Origin: Brachynemurus nebulosus
Lineage: Eukaryota; Arthropoda; Insecta; Neuroptera; Myrmeleontidae
NCBI GenBank assembly: GCA_035578155.1
Contig: JAPWDM010000008.1
Span: forward strand, 29,785,280 to 29,849,279
Length of the DNA stretch: 64,000 nucleotides
Direction of reading: 5' to 3'
Shown: piece by piece, positions 1-11,314 of the stretch
How the letters are laid out: the number at the start of each line of letters is the position of its first letter
How positions within the stretch are numbered: position 1 is the first letter of the stretch
Position numbers and translations under genes: made by a program
The notes under the pieces: model-generated
The model's database searches: none
What the model was told of the DNA's origin: nothing
The model's input: only the letters and a program-made list of their open reading frames with translations

Positions 1-84
1 CGCTGCTGGTCTGCAGATACCGAATCTATGATAATTTTCCTACATTCTAGTCGCATGAAATCTACTAAATGGTTTTCTCTATTT

Positions 85-470
85 TTTTTTATGGTTGAGA
101 CCTAAAAAGTAGAACCACCCATATATATATGTCCGCACGATAACTCTCGAACGAAACGTCCTACTTTTACGAAATTTTGTGAAAATATTGGAAGTCCTAA
201 ACCGTTGGACGAGTTCGTTAACCACGCACGTCCGATGCCCGGAACATGGTTTTTTTGGCAATTTTCGTGAAAAAAATTAGTTTTTTGCCAAAATTTTCCC
301 TTATTCAAAAAATTTTTGCAGCATTTTTTTATACCATTGAAACGGGAAGAAAAAATTACACAAAAAAGGTCTTTAAACTATTATTCTATTTCAACTAGTT
401 TCCGAGAAAAACTAATTCTTATAAACGGAAATTCGCTATGTTATGCAGGATGCTGCGACAGGGGAATTTT
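85..470 (-). repeat. Dispersed repeat family A, copy 1
   Basis: This is one of five long copies (with 10970-11314, 50905-51395, 56950-57420 and 61600-62045) of a roughly 450-bp repeat. Read on the minus strand it starts with CCCCTGTCGCAGCATCC, runs through a block ending TAGCGAATTTCC, then a block resembling ATCCGACGTGTCTGGC, and then a short AT microsatellite (here near 121-130). No transposase is visible. The class is unclear; the repeated microsatellite position suggests a mini-me or MINE-like non-autonomous element. Confidence 0.7.
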
Positions 471-937
471 TTATTATATTAATTAAATTCATAGTTCTAA
501 CAATAAGTTTCGTTTTGTATTAATTAATTGTAATAAATTTTATTTTTAATTGTATATTTTTATAGTGAAGAAGTAGTTTTATTTTCAATTTAGGTTTAAT
601 TTTAGTAATTTAGTTTTTAATAAAATTTTTTAGTATTATTAGTTTATTATATTAATTTAGTTTTATAAAAAATTTATTCAATCCGGTTAGTTGAATTTTA
701 ATTTAATTTAGTTCATATTTTTTATATTAGAAAGGGTAGTAGTAATGGTCGGTAATTAAAAATTTTGATTGTTTTATTTTATTACTTCATACCAACAATC
801 ATTTTTTAGTAATGCACGTCCCTAAAAGTTGCAATTTTTACATTTTTCTTTAAATCTAAAGAGAGTACGTTGAATTAATTCATGACAAAGATAGATAATA
901 CAGTATCGTATCTGTATACTATATTATTATAGTACTA
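471..937. other. AT-rich stretch without visible gene
   Basis: Low-complexity TAATTTAGTTTT-like sequence. I see no coding potential, paired repeat or RNA signature here. Confidence 0.6.
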
Positions 938-2376
938 GCATTTACTCGCGGCTTCGCCCGCGTGGCAGTAGAAGGACTAAGCGGGTTTTAGTACACACTA
1001 CGTCCTCAGAAGTATGGGTACATCTTGACCCAAGGGGTGCGCCTACTTTTGCAACGGCTGTGTACCACAACATTAAGTACACTACCGCGTCAAAAGTATG
1101 GACACACCTTGACTCAAGGTGTACCTATACTTTTGACGACGTAGTGTGTGCTGGAACCTGCTCAGCCCTTCCAGTCGTGGCCTTTGAAATTATGACATCT
1201 AGTTCAAACGTCTAAATTTACTTTCATTTTCCCACAGAAATAAAATGTTTTTCCCGGCTAAAAAGTAGACAACATTGTTTTAACAATATACAAAGTTCGA
1301 ATGAAGTCAGTGATCCTTTTTTTATCGTTTTAAATATACATATTTTCCCACGGGAATAAGACTTCTCACAGGATTCAGATATTTTCTAGGGGTAGAGAGT
1401 AGTCTGTGTCCCTTTCTATCCCCGCTGTAAACAATATGAAATGTTTAAAATCAATCTTCCATATTTTAACAGTCAGCTGTCATTATTAACTTTTTTCATT
1501 TTAAATACATTTTCCCTTGAGAATCAGATACTTTCTCGGTGTAAAAACCTATGTTTATCGCTGTATATCGTTCTATCTGCTAACAAACAGAGTTCGAACA
1601 AACTCTAAGAATCTTTTTTTGTTTCATTTAAAAAATATTTTTCCACAGAAATAAGATTTCCCACAGGAATGCGATGTTTTCTCAGGGTAAAAAGTCGCCT
1701 GTGTTCTTTCCGAATCCCTCTGTTAATAATATTCGAAGTTTGAAACCAATAATCCGCTTCTAAATAGTCAAGTGTCATAATTGTCATAGATTTTCCTTCG
1801 GGAATGAAATATTTTCATGGGTTAAAAGATGGCCTATAACCATCTCCGTCTCCCAAGCTATGTCTGTGCAAAGTTTCAAGTTGACTGGTTAAGTCGTTGA
1901 AGCTTAAAAGCAAGTCAAACAAACAAACACTCAATTTCGCATTTATAATATTAGGACAAGGATTAGGATTTACACGTTAAACAACGATTTTTTAACAATT
2001 TTAAAATCACCAGCATACCATACCATATCAGTTTCCACATTTCTAATTATACAAACGACGGACTTCCTTTTAAAGTTTCTTCTCCTGTTTCAACCCCCTA
2101 AGGGATGAATTTTTAAAAGCACTGAAACTTTTGTGTTCAAACCAGTAACCTAACACCAATTTCCATATTTCTAACTAAAAAAATTACAGATTTCTATGAA
2201 AATTTTCATCCCCTATTTTACCCTCTTAGGGGGTGAATTTCCAAAAATCCTTTCTTAGTGCTCACCTACGTTATATAAGAAATCCCTGTTCAAAATTTCA
2301 CGTTTCTAGGCCCAGCGGTTTGGGTTGTGCGTTGATCGATCAATCAGTCAGTCAGTCAGTTTTGATTTTTATATAA
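938..2376 (+). repeat. Decayed RTE-like retroelement tail with ~145-bp subrepeats
   Basis: The block opens with CGCGGCTTCGCCCGCG and then repeats a unit of roughly 145 bp. Each unit contains TTTTCCCAC-GGAATAAG and GTAAAAAGTAG-CTGTGTCC (near 1231, 1345, 1500, 1640 and 1795). It ends with a short CAGT run around 2342-2360. This arrangement is common in 3' ends of insect RTE-type or related non-LTR repeats. No reverse transcriptase reading frame remains. A relative with three such units lies at 44255-44760. Confidence 0.5.
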
Positions 2377-2378
2377 TA

Positions 2379-3622
2379 GGGTTGACCGGGGTAATTGTGA
2401 ATGGATTTTCATGAGTTGAGATAAAAGCGTTGTTTTAAGTATTTTTATTTTATATATCACATTATGGTTAATTTAATTTTAATTCTACATTATTCAGGAT
2501 GCACCACACAAATTTTGAGCAAATTCGTATGAAAAACAAAAATTTTATAAGCCATTCACATTTCCCCGGTGCGGTTTTGCAAATCTTATGAATTTTGGAG
2601 TAAAAGTGAATGCCATCAGAAAAATTATTTAGAATGAATTACAAGAGAAGTGAGGTACATCAGAGTAAAGCCCAACTCAAATTCTTCACATTTACCCCAT
2701 TTTCAAATTTTTCATCGTACTTTAGCGGTCACAATTTTTCTTTGTTTAATGCAAGTTACGCATACCTCACATTTGTACAAAAAATCAAGGTTAAATAATA
2801 ATAACAAAAATTGTAGGAACAAATTTATTACAAGCTAAAAATGATATTTTGATGATATTTTATCATATAAAAAATAAAAAAATTACATGAATTTCACACA
2901 AAAACAAGGAAAATGAGACTTTTTCAAGGAAATACAGTTACCTCACGTGAATAAAAAACAACAATCTATTAGGCCTAATACTGTAAGCAAAAAAAAAAAA
3001 TGGTTTTGTGTTAATCCTATTGCCCTTGGACACTCACAGAGACATTGAAAGCAAGTAATTTTTCTGTTTTTGTAAGTTGTTATTGGGTAAGGGAGCACAG
3101 CAATGATTTCGTAGATTGATACACAAAACATATCGCTCTTTACATTTTTTTTTGTATTGTTTGGACAACGGAACCTTGTACAATAACGTCACCACCATCT
3201 TCATCAACATTTTCAACTCCGAAAAGGCCACTACTGAAATTTTTGACCGAATGGGGGCATTTGTGAATGACGTTCACAATTACCCCACAATTTTAAAATC
3301 ATGGGGTAATTGTGAATTGGTAATAAATTGTCCAATTTCTTTAGCAGTTAATAAGGAACCCTGTCAGGGTTTAGACCACTTCTTTAGAAGTATTTTTAAC
3401 CATTTCTTACCTTTTAAAAAAATAAAATGTATTTAAAAAAAAAATTTTTTTGAGGATTGGTTGAAGTATGATACACAAATTTTTGCAAGGGTATTTTCAA
3501 AATAAAAAAAGATACTAATACTTGGAGAATTGTTATCAAATTTTAATAGTATATTAACAAAGGGCAGAAAAACATATGTATTAATCACAATTGCCGCAAT
3601 TCACAATTACTCCGGTCAACCC
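2379..3622. mobile_element. TA-flanked GGGTTG-type non-autonomous DNA transposon
   Basis: The element is flanked by TA on both sides (2377-2378, 3623-3624). Its terminal inverted repeats read GGGTTGACCGGGGTAAT inward from the left and the same, with one change, from the right. The inner part of the terminal motif (GGGGTAATTGTGAAT) recurs in both orientations near 2556, 2686, 3253, 3275, 3303 and 3585. There is no transposase, so it is a non-autonomous element, probably mobilised by a Tc1/mariner/pogo-like enzyme (inferred from the TA target). Its sister is at 12268-13556. Confidence 0.75.
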
Positions 3623-3967
3623 TATATAGATTATACCATCTGTGCCTGAGGGGTATTTTGTACAATAAATAAGCAATTTCATGGGAGTCGTAGATAAAAG
3701 TTGAAAAAATTCGCCTGGTTTGCTTCATTTCAAAGTAGGATTGATTATTCAATTATTACAAAGTATGGTTTTGACCGTTTTGACTCCTCTAGTACCAGCA
3801 AGTGAGTTAGAACATCGTTTAGTGCCATCATTTCATTTCATTTCATCGGCATTCACTTATGCTTCTTATGTCTATTCTTTCTTCTTTTTGTAAATTAGTC
3901 AACGAAAAGAGAACATTTCCGCGTTCACTTTTTTTATGTAAAGTTATTAAAAAAGGTAAAAAGGCAA
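3623..3967. other. Intergenic stretch, nothing recognised
   Basis: AT-rich sequence with a short TTTCA run near 3831. No gene or repeat pair is evident. Confidence 0.5.
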
Positions 3968-4912
3968 ACACACGAATTGCATCCCGTGTTCAGTATTTTA
4001 TTGAAGGTGTAGTTGAATGCAAATACATACATACATACAACTTATTCATAATTTTATATAAAATAATTTTCAAAAATAATTTTTCCCTAATCATTCGTAT
4101 TTTTGTATTATTCAAGTATCATCTCACCTATTTATTGAATTTAAATAAAACAAATCACCAAGTACGTATTCGATCTGCATTAAGTTAGGATTCCATAGTC
4201 AGTAGTTTCTTAAATTTTTTTATTATTTTTTAGTTTCATGTAGTTTAAAATTATTATCAAGACGGCTATTTGTGTAGACAATTTCCATAAATGGTTAAAC
4301 AAAAACATTTTTTGTTTAATATTAAAAAAAAATAAAAATAAAAATCATTGAAAATATTCAAAATGTACTTAGTAAATTTTCAAAATTTTATTTTATGTAG
4401 CATTATTGACAAATTAATTAAAAGTGTAATTATGTTATCACTATCATTTTTTTCAAGTGTTTCTTTTTTTCAATTTTATCCTTCTCTATGTTCAATTACT
4501 TTTCGAGCTCCGTAGTAAAAACCACAAAATTCCGTAGTAAAAACCACCTGGATGTGCTAAATTTCCGTCAATCCTGAAAGTTGTAAAAAAATAGCTACTG
4601 ATAGTTTTCCCGGTAAAATTTTCTCCAAGCTATATAAAATTAAAAATAAAAAAAACTTCAGAAACTACTGACTACGGAACCCTAACTTAATGCAGATCGA
4701 ATACGTACTTGGCGATTTTTTTTATTAAAATACAATGAATAGGTGAGATAAAATTTGAATAAAACAAAAATACGAATGATTTGGGAAAAATTATTTTTGA
4801 AAATTATTTGATATGAATAATGAATAAATTTTACGTATATGTATGTATGTATTTTGAATCAACTATACCTTTAAAAGCAATAAAATATTGACTGCGGGAT
4901 GCAATTCGTGTG
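3968..4912. repeat. Large foldback (inverted repeat, ~250-bp arms)
   Basis: The left arm, about 3968-4215, reappears reverse-complemented at about 4657-4912. Landmarks are CACGAATTGCATCCCG at the outer end, GATCTGCATTAAGTTAGG in the middle and AGTAGTTTC at the inner end. The spacer is about 440 bp. The arms are diverged by several substitutions and small indels, so the structure is old. No coding sequence is seen. It is followed at 4930-4965 by a long T run and a further partial copy of the outer motif. Confidence 0.75.
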
Positions 4913-5042
4913 TTTGAATTTTGACTGCCGGATAGAATTCGTTTTTTTTTTTTTTTTTTTTTTTTATGGCATCATGGGGAGATGAAATATTTTACTGACA
5001 GCCAGATGCAATTCGTGTTTAGCGGTGGAGAAAGTTTACTCT

Positions 5043-5737
5043 AAGGTAGCCATACGCAGACGGTTTTTTGAAAAGATTTAATCTGTCTGAAATGTGTTTT
5101 GCGAATCTAATCAGAATAATTCCAACGGATTTGATCCTAAATTTAGAACATTAACACAAAACAAAATTCCGTTTAAAACTGACGGAACTAGTCTTTGACC
5201 GAATGAATTCTGCTAATTAATATTTAGTTATCTGTCAGTTTTAAATCATTTTTTACAAATGAGCTATTTTCTTCAATCTTATGATCAGGTTTAAAAGATC
5301 AGCGGATATTTTATACTGTAATGAAGTAAATTTAATTAATTATGACAAAATCATTTCAGTATTTTGTAAAAAGTTCCTCATAGACACTATTTTTTTAAAT
5401 TTTTATTTGTGTATTCTTGGCTATATTTCATAAGCATAGCCGAGCTTTATAAAGTTCAATAAACTCAGTAACAATAAATTTAATCCATTCCATTGCGTGT
5501 CTTATTAAAAAAAAATTAATAAGAAAAAAAAAATAAAAACAATACGCATTTTGTAATCAATAATTATATGAACAGCCACACTAGTTCCGTTCGTAATTAA
5601 TAAATATTGCATCAGATTGCCGGATAAATTTCAAAACGCTCTTCCACACATGAACGGACTTCGACACATGGAACGTGGCAGACATGTTCCAGTAACGACC
5701 AGATGTTTTAAAACATCTGCTCGTGTATGGATACCTT
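5043..5737. mobile_element. Non-autonomous DNA transposon with AAGGTA ends
   Basis: The ends are imperfect inverted repeats: AAGGTAGCCATACGCAGA on the left and, read from the right, AAGGTATCCATACACGAGC. The interior is AT-rich and has no reading frame. I could not see a convincing target-site duplication, so the superfamily is left open; a hAT-type MITE is one possibility. Confidence 0.5.
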
Positions 5738-5933
5738 TATAAAGATAACTTTCCCACGGTATTGTGTAGTATTATATCGCTACCTTTTTGTCTCAACCAC
5801 GTATCTCAAAAATTACAGTCTTCAGAAAACACAAAAAATATATTAAATACTGTATTTTCATCACTATGAATTTAAGTTTTATGTATGTTACACTTTTTGA
5901 TGTTTGCTACCCATGTGGACATGAAGCAGACAT
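5738..5933. other. Short dispersed motif shared with 13785
   Basis: The segment around 5788-5812 (TTTTTGTCTCAACCACG) is the reverse complement of a segment at 13790-13816. It is probably a fragment of another repeat. The rest is AT-rich without features. Confidence 0.4.
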
Positions 5934-6400
5934 TTAAATATGTTTAACTACAGCTTCCATTGTTTTTAGTAAATACGTGATTACAATCCTTTTTTTTTGT
6001 ACAGAATTATCAAGATACGAGGATATGAAATAAATCGATTTTTTTGCATATTTCAATAGTCTAATCAGTAACTTAAAACTTGAAACGCGATATTTATCTG
6101 AAATTACATGGTAAACAAAGTGGTCAGATAACGACATTTCATATTACACAACCTAACGTTATTCCAATTAATGGCGGAAATGATCCCAGGCTACAAGAAG
6201 TCTCTTCAAAATTAAAAAAAATTGTTTTTAAACATTTCTCTAATGTTTAACAAAGTGTTTATATTTTTTTAAACTACACTGTTGACGAAGTGATCGAGAA
6301 ACGACATTTCATATTACATAACCTAATTTTATTCTAACTAACGACGGAAATGATTCCAGACTACAATAATTCTTTTAAAAATTTGAGATCATTTTTTCAT
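5934..6400. repeat. Two to three diverged units of a ~165-175-bp satellite
   Basis: Units contain AACGACATTTCATATTACA, then TTATTCCAACTAA-GGCGGAAATGAT, a CCAGGCTACAAG block and TTTTAAACATTTCTC. They occur at about 6120 and 6297. The same unit forms the array at 24540-24862 and 26355-26885 inside the intron of the uncharacterised gene, so it is a dispersed tandem family. Confidence 0.65.
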
Positions 6401-6825
6401 ATATCATTAAATTTTTCCATTTTAATTTGGAATTGCAAAAAATATTGTATGCAATACGTGCAAAATAGGTGTTTTTTTTCCACTAGTTTTGTAACACAAA
6501 CTTTATTAGCTCTAGCATTAAAACTAATATAATAATGTTATTTTATATTCGGTACAAATATTGTGTACACATTTGTCTATCTGCTTAGTATTGAAAATTT
6601 ATAAGAAAAAAATAACTCCTATTTTTTTCTTATAAGATGGCGTGTAAACGGCATGAAAATGTCATGTCCGTAACAAAAGAATGGCTGTATATGTATGACT
6701 TTGAATATTTTTAGGTAATTAATTTTACCTGTCAGTAGGTAACACATCGGGAGCGAACTAACCTACGACCCTTTTTCAGGATAAGATTAAAATCTGACCG
6801 CGGGAGCGAACTAGAATGCACCATT
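6401..6825. other. AT-rich intergenic stretch
   Basis: No gene is seen. The phrase GGGAGCGAACTA occurs twice (about 6751 and 6803), which may mark decayed retroelement sequence upstream of the Jockey fragment. Confidence 0.4.
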
Positions 6826-7374
6826 TTGACTGCAAGGGGTACGTTTCAAAAGAATAGCTGTTCAGTTGATAACTTTTTTTTTCCATTAGCTACTGAAGCT
6901 AAATATCTAGGTATGCATCTAGATAGAAAACTAACATGCCGTAAACATATTTGGACTAAACGCAAGCAACTAAATGTTAAGTTTTCTAAGTACTATTGGC
7001 TTCTAGGTCGTAAATCAAAGTTGTCTTTAAGAAACAAAGTGCTAGTTTATAAAAGTGTTACCAAACCAGTATGGACTTATGGTATTCAACTTTGGGGTAC
7101 TGCTAGTGTTAGCAATATTGAGATATTGCAACGATTTCAGTCTAAAGTGCTACGAGCCATAAGTGCTTCCCCGTGGTACGTGCGTAACGATGACATACAT
7201 CGCTGTCTTTAAGTGCCCACAGTGCGTGAGGAAATAGTACGATACAGTGATAAATACATTCATCGCCTAAAAAATCACCCTAATGTGTGTGCCCTTAACT
7301 TACTTGACAATAGTGACTCTTTGTATAGACTCAATCGACAGAATATTTTAGAATTAGGATATAGATTTATTTAG
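6826..7374 (+). pseudogene. Jockey-clade LINE reverse transcriptase, C-terminal fossil
   Basis: The frame encodes the region after the catalytic palm of a Jockey-type non-LTR retrotransposon ORF2. Recognisable blocks are TEAKYLGMHLDRKLTCRKHI, YWLLGRKSKLSL, VTKPVWTYGIQLWGTAS and NIEILQRFQSKVLR. An in-frame TAA at about 7210 interrupts it. The same frame then continues with VPTVREEIVRYSDKYIHRL and NILELGYRFI up to the stop at 7374, the normal ORF2 end. The N-terminal endonuclease and the catalytic YADD region are absent, so the copy is 5'-truncated and dead. The clade assignment rests on family resemblance, the truncation and stop on the sequence itself. Confidence 0.85.
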
Positions 7375-7594
7375 CTTTTAATGAATAGTATATTTAGTAT
7401 ATAATTTATTTTGAGTGATTACCAGTGGGTAATCACCATTCCCGTTATGTTCTATCATCGCTCGATTTATTAGTCGAATTTTCTCCGAAAAATTAGACTT
7501 ATACAGTCTATACGATAAGAGCTGCGAGAGGCGAGAGTAGGGGCGCTATCCGTTTTCGGACCCGTAGAACACGAATATGTAGAAAAAAAAAATG

Positions 7595-7600
<6 letters not shown>

Positions 7601-7673
<73 letters not shown>
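7601..7673. repeat. (TA)n microsatellite
   Basis: An uninterrupted TA dinucleotide run of more than 70 bp. It creates apparent YIYIYI reading frames on the minus strand that are not genes. Confidence 0.95.
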
Positions 7674-7677
<4 letters not shown>

Positions 7678-7689
7678 CCCGCCACCTTT

Positions 7690-8575
7690 TAATTTGTGTA
7701 GGGCCCCCCTATGGAAATTAAGAGATGAAATTTGGTAAATGGGGCTCATTTTCGAGGCACCTCATACTATCAAAGTGGGGTCAAATTTTGGGCAAATTTT
7801 TTTTCTGACCCGACCTTTAAGGGGGTGGTGGGGGACGGAAAAGCAATAAAACTTTTCCAAACCGGTTTTAAATAATGTTTCGGTCAATTATCTACAACAT
7901 ATCCAAAATTCAGCTTCCTAGGATGATATGGTGGGAGTAGAGGGGGGAAAAACGATTTTCGCTGGATCTAACAGGCCCCCAGCCCCCCAGAATTAACGTA
8001 GAGGGTTGAAATTTGGTGTGTTGATAAAGTTCGTACCTAGGTTGTGCTTTTTGGAGGTTTTAATATTTTACCTCCACCCACCTCATTTTTAAGCTACAAT
8101 TTCATGCATTTTCGACGTTTTCGAAGTTTGTACCACTCGCACAGGTCACCCGAATAAACCTAGAGGGCTGAAATTTTGTATTCGGATTGAGTTAATATCA
8201 AGGGGGTGCCTTTTGGGGGTCTCGAGTTTTAACCCCTACCACCACCATTTTTATACCCAAAAGAACATGATTTTTCTTGTTTTTTAACAGTTTCGTTCGG
8301 GTCAAAATCTCCCCAAATAAACCTAGAGGGCTGAAATTTGGTGTACAGGTTAAGCTAATAGCCAGACACTGTTTTTTGGAGGTTTCAACTTTTAACCCTT
8401 ACCCCCACGATTTTTACGCCAATATTTCCTTAATTTTTTTGCTTGTTTTCTAACACGTCTAGAGACTCCATAAGGAAACCTAGAGGGCTGAAATTTTGTA
8501 CGTGTATTCAGTTAGTATCCAGCTAGTACCTTGTAGGGAGTCCGCGTCACTTTTCCCCCCACTTCTCCCATTTTT
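7690..8575. repeat. Tandem array of ~155-bp units
   Basis: Units share AAACCTAGAGGGCTGAAATT, a TTTTGGAGGTTT-like block, an ACCCCTACCCCCACC-like block and CATTTTTA. Clear units begin near 7992, 8156, 8316 and 8476, with more diverged ones near 7700 and 7850. It is unusually C-rich on one strand for this region. Such arrays occur inside large DNA transposons or as minor satellites; I cannot tell which here. Confidence 0.7.
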
Positions 8576-9489
8576 ACATCGGAATTGAATGCTATTGTTA
8601 AATGTGTTTTAAAAGCATTATGTTTATTCTAAATACAAGTAGGCGAATAGTAATTTTAAAAAATTTAAAAAAAAGTGAACCTACTTTTATGACAAATGAA
8701 ATACATACATATTAAGTAATTTAAAAATGTTATTAAAGTCACTGTTTATTTATAAATTAGGAATTTTGGATTTTTAGTATTTATAAAATAGAAATTTTGG
8801 ATTTTTTTGGAAAGAAAAAATATCTTTATAAAGGCCTTCCAGTTTACTATTTAAGGTCCTTTTTTAATTTTTAAAACTAAAACATAAAGGCAATTAGCGG
8901 ATAAACATGGGCAGGAATGTCCTCGTACCAATTGTGTTGGCTTTTTTTCTGCTACCTGTTTTCGGCACAAAATTGAAATTTACTGAGATACAGCCCTTAA
9001 ATACTTAAAACCTTTTTTTAAAGCCTCGATCAGCCGAACACTCATCACCAGTTTTGAAACCAACAAAATGACAATTCGGTTGTAGACTTTCAATCACATT
9101 TCGCTTGTAGACATTCAATACCGAAGATGAAGGGGAAAATTCGACTACCGTGATGGGGCCCCGCTGCTCACGGCGTTTTTAGTTTTATTTAGAACTGATA
9201 ATCGATAAACCAGGATGTCAAAAAAAAAAAAAAAAAAAATTTTAATTATTTATTCTTTATGTAGCATATTAAGAAGACAAAGTTTTTCTGCTTTGGCTTT
9301 ACGTCAAAAAGGCTTTCTGACGTAAAACAAGAAAAAAAACAACAAGTAATCAGCATATCCAAAAAAAAAAAAAAAAAAAAAAAAAATGGACTTTGTCGCA
9401 ATGTCACTTAAATTAGATATAACTGTTATGCGTATGTTACAACGTAAATCGATAATAATTATATAAAAATAAAAAGATTAATAAAAATA
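8576..9489. other. AT-rich intergenic stretch with A runs
   Basis: No gene is seen. Poly-A runs at about 9221-9239 and 9361-9386 could be tails of decayed retro-insertions, but the upstream sequence shows no recognisable element. Confidence 0.45.
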
Positions 9490-9554
9490 ATACCCCTGTC
9501 GCAGCATCTGCATAACACAGCGAATTTTCAAATATTGGGCACTGTTTCACTATT
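9490..9554 (+). repeat. Family A 5' fragment, left part of a split copy
   Basis: It begins with ACCCCTGTCGCAGCATC and continues into a sequence that matches the truncated relative at 53500-53760. The copy is interrupted by the insertion at 9566-10582 and resumes at 10583 with CAGTGAAACAATTTTC. Confidence 0.7.
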
Positions 9555-9565
9555 AACAGTGAAAC

Positions 9566-10553
9566 ACTGGCCGGGCATAAATCCAACCCCTCGTCCTCGT
9601 CGTGCTCGGCGGTAACTGCTAGCTGGCTAGCAGGCTAACGGGGCACTGGTTTGTTAATAAATTAGGACAACACAAATTCATTTTGAACACATTTTCGATT
9701 GTTATTGTTTTTTCGTCCCTTTTGTTTTTTTTTCCTGCCACTGGAGGCCAATGGGGCCTCCAACGGTGTTGTTGTAATCCCCACTGTACCACTGGGCGGT
9801 TCTAGGCCCCCAGGAATACAGTGGGTACGCTGTGATATATTTACTGTGATTTTTCAATCTGTGATATTTTGTTGTTATTTTATTGTTATTTTTCTATATT
9901 GTTGAATTTTTTTTAGCTCCCTTCTAATGGAGATTCTTGGAATCTCCATTGGCGTTGTTATGATCCCCATCGCATCACTGGGTGGCTCCAGGCCCCCCTC
10001 TAGTGTGATGGGTTACTGTGATAATTCTTGTTTGGCTGTGTTTTGTTGTTCCTTATCTGTGATATTTTGTATTGCCGCTGTAGGCCTGTTGTTATGGGTC
10101 TACAGCGGTATTTTCTTTTAACTCCTTCTTGCCTCACTGGTCGGCCTGTGGCTTCCCAGTGAGGCAACAAGTTTTATCTGTGATACCGTGATACTTACCT
10201 GTGATATTTATTTTTGTTTTATCTTTTTATAGTCAGTTTCCTCCACTCCGAGGCCCTTTACACCTCGGGGGGAGTTTCATCGTTGGTTTTTCAGTCCTTG
10301 GTGACCGGACGTTCTGGCTAGTACTTAGCGTACCACCACCAAGGACTGTCCGTTCTTTATGAACCCTTGGGATGGCAAGGCTCATCGGTGAATTTTATTA
10401 TGTGTATGTTTGTCCTTTGTCTATTGCATTTATGTGTCCCTGTCTTTATGTGTGTTTTAATTTCTTGTGTGTATGGCGGCGCATGCCCATCGTTGGCGAT
10501 GCCACCGGACACTGCTGACCGTGCCATCCACCGGCAGCAGTGTTCCAATTTAA

Positions 10554-10582
<29 letters not shown>
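9566..10582 (+). mobile_element. 1.0-kb poly-A retro-insertion with 11-bp target duplication
   Basis: The unit is flanked by AACAGTGAAAC at 9555-9565 and 10583-10593 and ends in a run of about 26 A, the signature of LINE-mediated target-primed integration. The 5' part is GC-richer (CTGGCCGGGC...). The middle repeats TCTGTGATA-type phrases and GGCCTCCAACGG/CTCCAGGCCCCC. The 3' part holds a palindromic CTCCGAGGCC-like segment and a CAAGGACTG pair. No long reading frame is present, so it may be an internally deleted LINE (5'UTR plus 3'UTR) or a long SINE. An uninterrupted relative of the target site exists near 53700. Confidence 0.8.
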
Positions 10583-10584
<2 letters not shown>

Positions 10585-10660
10585 CAGTGAAACAATTTTC
10601 AAAATCAGTTCAGTAGTTAATTTTTCGCGCTTATCCTAACGGATCTCATATAGTGTAGCA
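10583..10660 (+). repeat. Right part of the split family-A relative
   Basis: AACAGTGAAACAATTTTCAA and the following CAGTTCAGTAGTTAATTTT match 53700-53765, confirming that 9566-10582 was inserted into an existing repeat copy. Confidence 0.65.
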
Positions 10661-10969
10661 TATATACATTTAACAATATATTATTACATTACATAAATAT
10701 AGTTTTCGATTTTTTTTCTAGGTATGCAAATATATATAAATTATATTTTCTTTCTAAAAGTGCACATCATACAAAAAATTTCCTTTCCATAACGTACTCT
10801 AAAAAAATCTGGCTAATTTTAATTTAAAAAGATGAGACAGAACTATTGTTATTATAACACATACATACATATTGAATAACTAACTAGCACAAGTTTTATC
10901 TAGAAAAGAATTGCTAAAACGATGAAGCATTTATTGTAAAAAAATTCAGCAAATTTCTTAATTTTTCTC

Positions 10970-11314
10970 AAAAGCTAGTCCACTTAGAACAATGTTTTAA
11001 AAGCTTGTTTTATGCATTTTTTACGCTCTTTTCAATGGTGTAGAAAAAATTAAAAAAAATTTTTGACTTCTGCCCAAATTTTGCAAAAAACCACAAAAAA
11101 TGGCCAAAAAACCTACTTCTGGGCATCCGACGTGTCTGGCTAACGAACTTAGCCGAGCGAACCCGGATTCCAGTTCGCATACCAAATTTCATAAGCATTA
11201 AACGTTTCGTTCGAGAGTTATCGCGTACACAAATTTCTACCATAGTCCCGGACTTAGGTCTTACCATAAGAGCTGCTGTAATAGCTGAATTTCCAGAATG
11301 GAAATTCGCTAAAA
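10970..11314 (+). repeat. Dispersed repeat family A, copy 2 (without microsatellite)
   Basis: It carries GGCATCCGACGTGTCTGGC and ends with AGCTGAATTTCCAGAATGG followed by AAATTCGCTAAAA, a terminal hairpin shared with the other copies. It lacks the microsatellite and about 45 bp of following sequence present in copies 3 and 4: GTACACAAATTTC here joins directly what is separated there. Confidence 0.75.

Noticed and set aside
7470..7749. Minus-strand frames with YIYIYIYI tracts
   Set aside because: They are translations of the (TA)n microsatellite, as is the frame at 57153-57419.
10367..10639. 90-codon frame ending in poly-lysine
   Set aside because: The lysines are the poly-A tail of the retro-insertion at 9566-10582; the frame is not conserved coding sequence.
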